Below are positions 55,617-63,301 of a stretch of 64,000 nt of DNA, piece after piece. The notes beneath the pieces were generated by a model. It saw only the letters and a list, made by a program, of their open reading frames with translations. It was not told the origin of the DNA and made no database searches. A program made the position numbers and the translations under genes. The number at the start of each line of letters is the position of its first letter. Positions within the stretch are counted from its first letter, which is position 1. This DNA is from Hymenobacter cheonanensis (GTDB lineage Bacteria > Bacteroidota > Bacteroidia > Cytophagales > Hymenobacteraceae), in contig NZ_JAUQSW010000003.1 in assembly GCF_030581075.1 (NCBI RefSeq), forward strand, positions 491,698-555,697, read 5' to 3'.

Positions 55617-56553
55617 CGGGGCTGGCCAGCGGGGCCTGGCCTAGCTGGCCCACCAGGTGCAGCAGGCCCACGGCCTCGTGGCGCTCTACCAGGTTGAAGT
55701 ACTGGAAAGCCAGCACCAGCAGCAGGGGCGGATACAGCAAAAAGAAGGCAACCGTGAGAAACACCGCCATGACGATGGCAAAAATATCGCTGGCCTGCCC
55801 CGGGGTGGTGGGCGTGAAGGCTCCGTGCAGCCCGGCAATCAACATGCCCAGTACCGTATTCAGGCCGAAAAGCAGCGCGTAGAGCAGCACAATCATGATA
55901 AAAATCACCCCAAACGTGGACCACCACTTGCCTTTCGTCAGGCGCAGGCAGCGGCCGATGGTGCCGAAAAACCCAGTGCCCTCTACCACTCGCACAATGA
56001 AAAACAGGCTTAGCGCCACGCTCAGGTACACGCCGGGAAAAAAGAAGACCAGAAAGCCCACCATTATTACCAGCGTCAGGCCCCAAAGCGAGAAGAATGT
56101 GCCCACCAGGTGGCCCCGCACCACCTGCCACACCTCGCCCGGCGTGATGGGCGTGACTTCGGCCCCGACGGGCCGCAGGCAGCGCACCAGGTAGCCATAA
56201 ATGGTGAGAATGCACATCGAGATGAAAATCATCCCGAGCACCGAATTGAAGTAGTACAGCGGGTTTTGAAAGGTAGCGCGCAGCATGGCGCGCTGGGCGG
56301 CCAGCGGGTTGGTGGGGTCGGCGGGCTGCGCGAGGCGGATGGCACTCAGCATGCGCGATTGCAGCAAGGCCGTGAGAATACCCTGCAACAGGGCTAGCGG
56401 CGCCACCAGGTAGAGCATTACGCGGCCTAGCGGCCGCCAGTGCGCCCCCATAAACTCGAAAGTGGCGCTGACCTTCTGGCCAAAGTTGCGCTCCTGGCGA
56501 AAGTCGGTTTCGTGGGTGTAGCTAAGCCTGGAAGAAGAGTACTGAATGGGCAT
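55576..56553 (-). CDS. Polytopic membrane protein of the MoxR cluster
   Basis: A 325-residue membrane protein with about six helices. The first ~40 residues (QERNFGQKVSATFEFMGAHW) are cytoplasmic; helices start at VMLYLVAPLALLQGILTALL. Others include VLGMIFISMCILTIYGYLVR, SLWGLTLVIMVGFLVFFFPG and FGVIFIMIVLLYALLFGLNT. It resembles the uncharacterised integral membrane proteins that sit between SpoIIM and DUF4129 genes in Bacteroidota. No enzymatic motif is visible. It lies 54 bases after the SpoIIM gene and overlaps DUF4129. Confidence 0.8.
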   Translation of the reverse strand: MPIQYSSSRLSYTHETDFRQERNFGQKVSATFEFMGAHWRPLGRVMLYLVAPLALLQGILTALLQSRMLSAIRLAQPADPTNPLAAQRAMLRATFQNPLYYFNSVLGMIFISMCILTIYGYLVRCLRPVGAEVTPITPGEVWQVVRGHLVGTFFSLWGLTLVIMVGFLVFFFPGVYLSVALSLFFIVRVVEGTGFFGTIGRCLRLTKGKWWSTFGVIFIMIVLLYALLFGLNTVLGMLIAGLHGAFTPTTPGQASDIFAIVMAVFLTVAFFLLYPPLLLVLAFQYFNLVERHEAVGLLHLVGQLGQAPLASPDGSTYRPQEEGEY

Positions 56554-56607
56554 AAAGCGAGGAAAATTCGGGTTGGAAAAAATTTAGTAGCTAGCAGGGC
56601 CGGGCGC

Positions 56608-57561
56608 TCAGGTGGCCTGCGCCCGCTGGCGCAGCTGCCGGGGCCGCAGCACAAAGTACCAGCCGATAAACGCCGCCGAGCCGCCGATGAGCAGCAGGCT
56701 GGCAGCCAGTGGCATTTCGGTGTGGCGCGTGAGGTAGCTTTCGATAAAGCCGGCCGCGCACAGCACCGGCACAATGCCCAGGGCCAGCTTCACACTGTCG
56801 CGGGCGGCTAGCCGCAGGCTGTCGCGCCGCGAAAAGGTGCCCGGAAACAACAGCCCCTTCGCCAGCACAAAGCCCGCGCCGCCGGCCAGCACTATCGACG
56901 AGATTTCGAGCGTGCCGTGCAGCCACACCGCCAGCAGCGAGGCCAGCAGCACGTGCTGCCGAAAAAAGAAGAACTGGAAAGCTCCCAGCATCAGGCCGTT
57001 GCGGAAGAGCATGAACGTGGTGCCCAGCCCGCCCGTGATGCCCAGGGCAAAGCACAGCAGCGCCACGCGCACGTTGTTGAAGGTGATTTGCAGAAACATC
57101 GATGCCTCGGGGTCCCGCTTGTACACGGCCATGGGGTCGCCGTGCCGGATGTTTTCCAGCGTCTGGTTTACGTAGCCGTCGCCCAGCACCACGCGCACAA
57201 AGGTGTCGTCGTAGGCCGCCGAGAGCACGCCCACCAGCGTGCTCAGCACAAATACGAGCAGCGCCCAGCGCAGCTCGGAGCGGTGGCGGCTCACGGCCAG
57301 CGGCAGCTCCAGGGCCCAAAACCGGCCAAAGCGGCTGCTGTCCTCGGCCTTGTTTTTATAAATAGCCTGGTGCTGGCGGCTGGCCAGCTGGTTGAGGTAC
57401 GCCGTGGTGTCCGACTCCGGGTAGAAGGTTTGGGCGTAGGCCAGGTCGTCGGTGAGGGCCACGAAGCGGGCGGCCAGCTCGTCGGGGTCGGCCACGGGGG
57501 CGGCGGTTTCGTAGCGGCGCCAGCGCTCCTGGTTGAGCCGGCGGAATACTGCTTCGCGCAT
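56608..57561 (-). CDS. SpoIIM-like (DUF95) membrane protein
   Basis: A 317-residue protein of the stage II sporulation protein M family. The organism need not sporulate; in Bacteroidota this family goes with RDD and MoxR genes. The N-terminal ~100 residues are soluble (MREAVFRRLNQERWRRYETA; RHQAIYKNKAEDSSRFGRFW). Then come helices such as LRWALLVFVLSTLVGVLSAA, NVRVALLCFALGITGGLGTT and LLASLLAVWLHGTLEISSIV, the latter with the conserved HGTLE. It is divergent from the RDD gene with a 100-base gap. Confidence 0.92.
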   Translation of the reverse strand: MREAVFRRLNQERWRRYETAAPVADPDELAARFVALTDDLAYAQTFYPESDTTAYLNQLASRQHQAIYKNKAEDSSRFGRFWALELPLAVSRHRSELRWALLVFVLSTLVGVLSAAYDDTFVRVVLGDGYVNQTLENIRHGDPMAVYKRDPEASMFLQITFNNVRVALLCFALGITGGLGTTFMLFRNGLMLGAFQFFFFRQHVLLASLLAVWLHGTLEISSIVLAGGAGFVLAKGLLFPGTFSRRDSLRLAARDSVKLALGIVPVLCAAGFIESYLTRHTEMPLAASLLLIGGSAAFIGWYFVLRPRQLRQRAQAT

Positions 57562-57661
57562 ATAGAAAAAATAGCCGGTTAGCGGGCGGTGAAGATAGGG
57601 AGCCGGCAGCGTTACTTTGCTGCGTATGGCGGGCGGCCCCGCCGTTTTTTATGCGCCCTTT

Positions 57662-58411
57662 ATGGCTTCCATCCGCATTCATACCACCCAAAACGTAACT
57701 CTCCAGTATGAAGTAGCCAGCGTGGGCGACCGCCTGGCGGCGGCGCTGCTCGACTACCTGGTGCTGCTGGCCTACGGCGTGCTGCTGACGGTGCTGGTGC
57801 GCGCCGCCGGCGACGGCGATAGCCACGCCATCAACTACAGCGACCCTGCCGAGCTGGTGGGCGTGGCCCTGGCCGCCCTGATGCTTTCGCCGTTCATTTT
57901 CTACTTCCTGGCCTGCGAGATTTTCTTCAATGGCCAAACGCTTGGCAAAAAAGCCCGCCACCTGCGCGTGATGCGCCTCAATGGCACCCCGCCCCGGCTG
58001 GGCGACTACTTTCTGCGCTGGCTGCTACGGCCCATCGAGATTATTGCCACGGCCGGCGGGCTGGCCGCCGTGGTGGTGCTGCTCAATGGCCGGGGGCAGC
58101 GCCTGGGCGACCTGCTGGCCGGCACCACCGTACTTAGCCTGCGGCCCCGCACCACGCCCCGCGCCCCCGAAGACACCGTGCCCGCCGGCTACCAGCCGGT
58201 ATTTGAGCAGGCCGCCCAGCTCAGCGACCACGATGTGGCCCTGCTGCGCCAGCTGCTGCGCCACAGCCAGCGCCGCCAAGACCACGTGCTGCTGCACGAA
58301 ACGGCTCTCAAAACCAAGCAGCTGCTGGGCATAAGCAGCGACCTGCCCAACGAGGCCTTTCTGCAAACTGTGCTGCGCGACCACGCCAGCCTGGTGGCGC
58401 CGGCCGGCTAG
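57662..58411 (+). CDS. RDD family membrane protein
   Basis: A 249-residue RDD protein. The ATG at 57662 gives MASIRIHTTQNVTLQYEVAS; upstream starts add 15 residues without support. The RDD signature is ASVGDRLAAALLDYLVLLAY, with NGQTLGKKARHLRVMRLNGT and GDYFLRWLLRPIEIIATAGG after it. The C-terminus is cytoplasmic and helical (RQLLRHSQRRQDHVLLHETA). RDD proteins have been linked to ion transport, but the substrate here is unknown. It is divergent from SpoIIM and anchors the MoxR-type cluster. Confidence 0.92.
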   Translation: MASIRIHTTQNVTLQYEVASVGDRLAAALLDYLVLLAYGVLLTVLVRAAGDGDSHAINYSDPAELVGVALAALMLSPFIFYFLACEIFFNGQTLGKKARHLRVMRLNGTPPRLGDYFLRWLLRPIEIIATAGGLAAVVVLLNGRGQRLGDLLAGTTVLSLRPRTTPRAPEDTVPAGYQPVFEQAAQLSDHDVALLRQLLRHSQRRQDHVLLHETALKTKQLLGISSDLPNEAFLQTVLRDHASLVAPAG

Positions 58412-58477
58412 GCCCAGCGGCCGTGGTGCAGGGCTGGCCGCGCCCCGCTAGAGCCAAACACTCCATGCATAGCCCAT

Positions 58478-58517
58478 AAAAAAGCGGCCGGCGCCTCCAG
58501 AGAGGGCCGGCCGCTTT
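58478..58517 (-). terminator. Terminator after the DUF4394 gene
   Basis: The stem AAAGCGGCCGG (58481-58491) / CCGGCCGCTTT (58507-58517) is followed on the minus strand by a T-run. It lies 22 bases past the stop at 58540 and also faces the RDD gene end. Confidence 0.85.
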
Positions 58518-58539
58518 AGGCTTAAAATAAGGGCTAGCC

Positions 58540-60558
58540 CTACTCCGTGAGCATGGCCTGGCGCGTGCCGGCCGGCTGGCCATCGAAGCGCAGGCGGAAG
58601 AAGTACAGGCCGGCGGCCTGGCCGTGGCGGCTCCAGCGCAGGGCCTGGGGGCCGGCGGGCAGCAGGCCGGCATCTACCTGGTCTACTACCCGGCCCAGGG
58701 CGTCGGTCACGGTCAGCTCCACGCGGGCAGCGCGGGGCAGGCCAAAGCTGAGGCTGGTGGCGCTGGCCAAAGGGTTGGGGTGTAGCGTGAGCGAAGTGGC
58801 TAGCTCGGCCGGCCGGCTGCTCGTTATTACGCCCGTGGCGGCGGCAATGGCAATGTTGCGGGCCGCCACGGCCCCGTTGCCAATGGCGCCCACCGGCGTA
58901 GCGGCGCCCGTGGCCAGGTTCACGGTATAGAGCGTGGTGCCGAGCGAGGTGCCGGTATTGGCCACCAGATACGCCGTGTTCACGCCCGCGCCGGTGCTAT
59001 AAATGTCAAGGTCCACGTAGGGCGTGGTGGTATTAACGGTAATGCCCGAAGCGCCCACGGCCGTAAGCTGGCCATCGGCCGGCGGGTTGGCGGTGGCCTG
59101 GGTGTTGAGCTGGTTCAGGGCCAGGTCGTAGTTGTAGAGCGTGGTGCCCGAGGCAGTGCTAGCCCCCATAAAGCTGTTGGTGTAGGCCACCGCCCCGATG
59201 CTGGGCGTATTGGTGCCGGTGGTGTAGGCCACCGGGCCGTCGGTGGCGGCCAGCACGCTGGCGGCGGTGCTATTGGGGTTGAGGCGGTAGTTGTTGCGGT
59301 TGGCCCCTACCACCCGAATGCGGTCCACGGTGGGGTTAAAGTCAAATCCCACGCTGCCCGTGCCCAGCTCGAGGCGGAAGGCCGCACCTACGGCCGTGGC
59401 CGTGCCCGTGCCGGCATCGAGCGAGTAAAGCTGCGAGTTGTTCACGCCCGTAGCGGCGGCCGAGTTGTAGCCCAGCGCATACAGCGCGTTGTTGAGGGGC
59501 CGCACATCGAGCCCCACCAGCGTTTGGGTGGCATCCACGCCCGTAATGCCCGTGGCCGTGCGGATGGTGCCCGGCAGCGCCGTATCAAACGTGAGCAGGT
59601 TGGTGCCTGCCAGCGCATACGCCAACTGCCCCGTAATGTTGGTGAGCGCGGGCCGCGTGATGGCCAGCGTAATATCGCCCACCCCATAAAGCGCCGTAGC
59701 GCTGCCCAGTGTGCCAACGGCCGTAGTGGCGCCAGTCGTCAGGTTCACGGTGTATAGCTGGTTGCTCACCGAAGCGGTAGCCAGCGACAGGGTGGTCGAC
59801 GATATATAAGCCACGTTCTGGCCCGTGGTCGGGTTGAAGTAAATATCAATGTCCGAGGCCTGGGTAGAGCCGTTAGTGCTGATTCCCAGCGGCCCCACCG
59901 TATTCAGGGTGCCATTATTGGGCGGGTCCTGGCGCACCAGGCGGCTAGCCGCTTCATCGAGGTTGTAGAGCGTGGTGGCCGAGCTGCCGATGTACGAGTT
60001 GGTGTAGGCCGATGAGCCCACGCCGGGCGTCTGGCCGGTATTGGCGTCGGTGGTGGCGTAAGCCAGCATGCCATCGATGGCGGCAACGGCGCCGTTGTTG
60101 GGGTTGAGGCGGTAGTTGCCGCCGTTGCCGCCCGTCACCCGAATGCGGTCCACGGTAGGGTTGAAGTCGAAGCCCACGCGGGTGGCGTTATTGCCCAGCA
60201 GCAGGGTAGAAGCGCTGCCCACGGGCGTCAGCACCCCGGCGGTCGACAGGGTGTAAAGCTGCGCGTTGTTGCTGGTCGAGGTAGCATCGTAGCCCAAGGC
60301 AAAAATCTGGCCCGTGGCCGGGCGCGAGTCGATGCCCACCAGCGACTGCCCAGTGGCTAGCCCCGTAATGGTAGCCGTGGCCGTGAAAGTGCCCGGCGCC
60401 GTTACCTGAAACGTGACGAGGCTGTACGTCTGCGTCAGGTCGAGCGTGATGCCATAGGCAGTTTGGGCGGCGGCTGGCCGCGCGGCGGCCCCTAGCAGCA
60501 AGGCGCCCAGGCAAAGGCCTTTCAGTGCCATATCCCAGCGAGTAAGAAGTTTCGACAT
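58540..60558 (-). CDS. Tandem DUF4394 protein with T9SS type A sorting tail
   Basis: A 672-residue secreted protein. The ATG at 60558 (MSKLLTRWDMALKGLCLGAL) is followed by a signal peptide ending AAARPAAAQ. Two DUF4394 repeats (about 30-285 and 300-570) share phrases such as GFDFNPTVDRIRVTGGNGGNYRLNPN and GIDSRPATGQIFALGY / GLDVRPLNNALYALGY. The tail (HPNPLASATSLSFGLPRAAR; QALRWSRHGQAAGLYFFRLR) is a type A C-terminal sorting domain, so the protein should leave through the type IX system. DUF4394 has no known activity. It is transcribed alone. Confidence 0.9.
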   Translation of the reverse strand: MSKLLTRWDMALKGLCLGALLLGAAARPAAAQTAYGITLDLTQTYSLVTFQVTAPGTFTATATITGLATGQSLVGIDSRPATGQIFALGYDATSTSNNAQLYTLSTAGVLTPVGSASTLLLGNNATRVGFDFNPTVDRIRVTGGNGGNYRLNPNNGAVAAIDGMLAYATTDANTGQTPGVGSSAYTNSYIGSSATTLYNLDEAASRLVRQDPPNNGTLNTVGPLGISTNGSTQASDIDIYFNPTTGQNVAYISSTTLSLATASVSNQLYTVNLTTGATTAVGTLGSATALYGVGDITLAITRPALTNITGQLAYALAGTNLLTFDTALPGTIRTATGITGVDATQTLVGLDVRPLNNALYALGYNSAAATGVNNSQLYSLDAGTGTATAVGAAFRLELGTGSVGFDFNPTVDRIRVVGANRNNYRLNPNSTAASVLAATDGPVAYTTGTNTPSIGAVAYTNSFMGASTASGTTLYNYDLALNQLNTQATANPPADGQLTAVGASGITVNTTTPYVDLDIYSTGAGVNTAYLVANTGTSLGTTLYTVNLATGAATPVGAIGNGAVAARNIAIAAATGVITSSRPAELATSLTLHPNPLASATSLSFGLPRAARVELTVTDALGRVVDQVDAGLLPAGPQALRWSRHGQAAGLYFFRLRFDGQPAGTRQAMLTE

Positions 60559-61038
60559 AAAGTAAGGGAGGGGGGAAAAGGTAATGAGGTGAAATTCAGC
60601 AAAGCGCAGCCGTCTACAGCCGCAAATCACCTACGTTTCGCAGCTGCACTTTGGATGAAATTTGTATGAATTTTAATGATGATTTAATATGCTGTGCCGG
60701 CGCCGTAGTGGCCGGGCAGCCAGCCGGCCGCCACGGCGCCGGCGCAAGGCTACTCCAGCCGCAGCGCGGCCTTTGCGCGGCAGCACCCCGCACACTGGTT
60801 GGGCGCTGATTGCGAAGTTATGTCAAAAAATATTGTTGTAAATCAAGAGTTTAAGCTGCGTTGCGGGGCTTGCTAGCCTGTGCTGCCGGCCACGCGCCCA
60901 GCGCGTGTTTTAAATTCTCTAAAAACACCTTTAGCCTCTTAAGTCGAGTTTGTCGAAGCATCCTGCTCGGCGTGGAGAACCGCCCAGGCGAAGCGGCAAG
61001 CCTGACATTCTCTGGCAGTTTTTCACCATATTCTTCGC
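60559..61038. other. Intergenic region without a supported gene
   Basis: This 480-base gap has an AT-rich stretch at 60658-60690, likely part of the DUF4394 promoter area, and a GC-rich remainder. A phrase at about 60943-60962 (AGTTTGTCGAAGCATCCTGC) resembles the arm of the family A/B repeats and may be a relic. A 77-codon minus-strand frame overlaps the kinase gene end and looks non-coding. Confidence 0.45.
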
Positions 61039-62520
61039 CTAGCTGGCAATAGCGGGACCCCCACGGCCCCGCGGGGGCGGGCACTGCACGCGCGCTACCA
61101 GCTGGCCGGCCGTTTCAGCCAGCGTCAGCGTGAGGCCCAGGCCCTGGGCCAGCCGCCCGGCTATCCAGAGGCCCAGGCCCGTGCCGGGCGCCAGCGGGTC
61201 GGCCTGGTACCAGGCCGTGGTGAGCTGCGCCAGGCGCGGGCCCAGCGGCGCGGCTAGGGCATTGGCTACTTCTATGGCCGCGCCCTGGCCGGCCGCCGGG
61301 GCCAGCAGCCGCAGGGCCACCGGGGCACCGGGGGCGCCATGCTTGCGGGCATTGTCGAGCAGGTTCAGCAAAATGGTCGTCAGCTGGTCGGCATCGGTAG
61401 TTGCGAGCAGACTAGCCGCGTCGGCCTCGTCGGGCAGGGCAATGGTGAGCCCTCGCCCGGCCGCCCGAAAGCGCGGCAGCTCGCGGTCGGCCAGGGCCAG
61501 CACCAGCTCATCGAGGGCCACCGGCCGGCAGTGCGTGGCCGGCGCCCCGCCCGCGCCCAGGCGGCCCACCAGCAAAAAGTCGTCGACCAGGCGGCCCAGG
61601 CGGGCCAGCTCGGCATCGTGGCCGGCCAGCGCGGCGCGGGTGGCGGCGGGCAGCGCGGGGTCGCGGCCGCTCACGTCGAGGCCGGTTTGCAGCGTGGCCA
61701 GCGGGGTGCGCAGCTCATGGGCCGCCGCGGCCAAAAAGTTGGCCTGCGCCGTGGCCTGCTCCTGCAGGCGGCCTAGCAATTGGTTGAGGGTTTCGGCCAG
61801 CTCCTGCACTTCATCGCCGGTGGCCGGCACCGGCAGCGGGGCAATATCCTGCGCCTGCTGAATGCGCCGCGCCTGCGCCGCCATGCGCCGCAACGGCCGC
61901 AGCACGGCGCCCGCCACTAGTGGCGCCAGCAGGGCCGCCAGCGCCAGGCTGCCCGCCAAACCCAGCAGCAGCGTGCGCTGCACGCGCCCCAGCGCCTGCC
62001 CTAGCGGTGCGGCCGGGTGGCCCAGCCACAGCGTGAGGCGGCCGGTAGGAGCCGCGCTTTCGGCCCCAAACCCAGGGGGCGCGGCGGCCCGGCCCACGGC
62101 CACCGCCCGGTGCCGGGGGCCTAGCGCGGCGCCGGGCGCATTGGGTGGGGGCAGGCTGGGCACGGCATCGGCCGGAAACCGGGCCGACCGAAACAGCTCG
62201 TGCGGCGGCTGGCCGGCCTCGGTAAATGTCACGCGCATAATCTCGCCCGCCTGGTCGGGCAGGGGCAGGGTGGGCAGGGGGTCGAGGCTGATGCGGCCCA
62301 GCAAATCCTGGGCGCGGGCACGCAGCAGGGCATCGTCGGCGTGGGTAAGCTGGCGGCGCAGGCTGCGGTATTGGTAGCCGCCCGCCGCCAGCGTGGCTAG
62401 CCCCAGCACCAGCCCAAACACCAGCAGCAGCTGCCCGCGCAAACCCAGCCGCCAGCGGCGGCGGGCGGTGGGCGCGGCGGTAGTAGCCGCAACTGGCGCA
62501 GTCTCTAGCTCATACTTCAT
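61039..62520 (-). CDS. Two-component sensor histidine kinase
   Basis: A 493-residue membrane kinase. Two helices (LLLVFGLVLGLATLAAGGYQ and LLLGLAGSLALAALLAPLVA) flank a ~120-residue Pro/Ala-rich periplasmic sensor. HAMP follows (PLRRMAAQARRIQQAQDIAP), then HisKA with FLAAAAHELRTPLATLQTGL. The N box is LLNLLDNARKHGAPGAP and the G2 box PGTGLGLWIAGRLAQ. The G1 box is degenerate: IEVANALAAPLGPRLAQL stands where DxGxG is expected. It is three bases downstream of its response regulator gene, so the two form a pair. Confidence 0.92.
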   Translation of the reverse strand: MKYELETAPVAATTAAPTARRRWRLGLRGQLLLVFGLVLGLATLAAGGYQYRSLRRQLTHADDALLRARAQDLLGRISLDPLPTLPLPDQAGEIMRVTFTEAGQPPHELFRSARFPADAVPSLPPPNAPGAALGPRHRAVAVGRAAAPPGFGAESAAPTGRLTLWLGHPAAPLGQALGRVQRTLLLGLAGSLALAALLAPLVAGAVLRPLRRMAAQARRIQQAQDIAPLPVPATGDEVQELAETLNQLLGRLQEQATAQANFLAAAAHELRTPLATLQTGLDVSGRDPALPAATRAALAGHDAELARLGRLVDDFLLVGRLGAGGAPATHCRPVALDELVLALADRELPRFRAAGRGLTIALPDEADAASLLATTDADQLTTILLNLLDNARKHGAPGAPVALRLLAPAAGQGAAIEVANALAAPLGPRLAQLTTAWYQADPLAPGTGLGLWIAGRLAQGLGLTLTLAETAGQLVARVQCPPPRGRGGPAIAS

Positions 62521-62523
62521 AAC

Positions 62524-63210
62524 TCATAGCTCAGAATTTCTCAGCCGGTAGCCCTGGCCAATCACAGTTTCGAGCAGGGCCGGGGCGGGCGCAAAGTCGC
62601 GGTCCAGCTTGCGGCGCAGCTGCGAAATGTGCACCTCTATCACGTTGGAACCCATGTCATAATCCACGTCCCACACCTTTTCGGCCAGGCGGGTTTTGCT
62701 CACCACCCGGCCGGCGTTGCGCAGCAGCAGCTCCAGCACCGCAAACTCGCGGTTGGTAAGGCTGATAACCCGGCCGGCGCGCGTTACCACGCGGCCCAGC
62801 GGGTCGAGTACCAGGTCGGCCAGGCGCAGGGCTTCGGCGCCGGCGGGCCCGGCCGTTTTGCGCCCGATAATGTGCAGGCGGGCCAGCAGCTCATCGAAGG
62901 CAAAGGGCTTGCGCAGGTAGTCGACGGCGCCGGCTTCGAGGCCACCCACCACGTGCTTGCTGTCGGTGAGGGCGCTGACAATGAGCACGGGCGTGGCAAT
63001 GCCAAACTCGCGCAGGTTGCGCAGCACATCGAGGCCGCTCTGGCCGGGCAGCATCAGGTCGAGCAAAATGGCGTCGTAGGGCGTGGTGGCGGCGCGCTCC
63101 AGGCCCTCGGGGCCGGTGGCGGCTACATCGGCCACGTGCCCGGCCTGCACCAGGCCCTGCTGCACGAAGCCGGCTAGCCGGGCTTCATCTTCGACGATGA
63201 GAATGCGCAT
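62524..63210 (-). CDS. OmpR/PhoB-type response regulator
   Basis: A 228-residue response regulator. The receiver has ILIVEDEARLAGFVQQGLVQ, the phospho-acceptor Asp in AILLDLMLPGQSGLDVL, and the Lys in DYLRKPFAFDELLARL. The winged-helix DNA-binding domain shows VISLTNREFAVLELLLRNAG and VWDVDYDMGSNVIEVHISQLRRKLD (about 175-199). It resembles the CusR/QseB group. The partner kinase follows after three bases. No target site is visible; the divergent or upstream gene is the secreted protein ending at 63302. Confidence 0.94.
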   Translation of the reverse strand: MRILIVEDEARLAGFVQQGLVQAGHVADVAATGPEGLERAATTPYDAILLDLMLPGQSGLDVLRNLREFGIATPVLIVSALTDSKHVVGGLEAGAVDYLRKPFAFDELLARLHIIGRKTAGPAGAEALRLADLVLDPLGRVVTRAGRVISLTNREFAVLELLLRNAGRVVSKTRLAEKVWDVDYDMGSNVIEVHISQLRRKLDRDFAPAPALLETVIGQGYRLRNSEL

Positions 63211-63244
63211 AAAAGGCAGAAAGTCAGCAAATGGTCAGAGTAAA

Positions 63245-63288
63245 AACTCAAAACGTCAGCCGAGATTTTTCGGCTGACGTTTTGAGTT
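63245..63288 (-). terminator. Terminator between the collagen-like protein gene and the response regulator
   Basis: A perfect 19-bp stem (63245-63263 with 63270-63288) around a 6-base loop, with an internal A4/T4 and A-rich edge. It lies 14 bases after the stop at 63302 and before the response regulator start. Confidence 0.87.
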
Positions 63289-63301
63289 AACTATCTGTTG
63301 G

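Noticed and set aside
60851..61084. Possible 77-residue minus-strand protein
   Set aside because: It overlaps the sensor kinase end, has mixed composition and includes a relic of a dispersed repeat. No support for coding.
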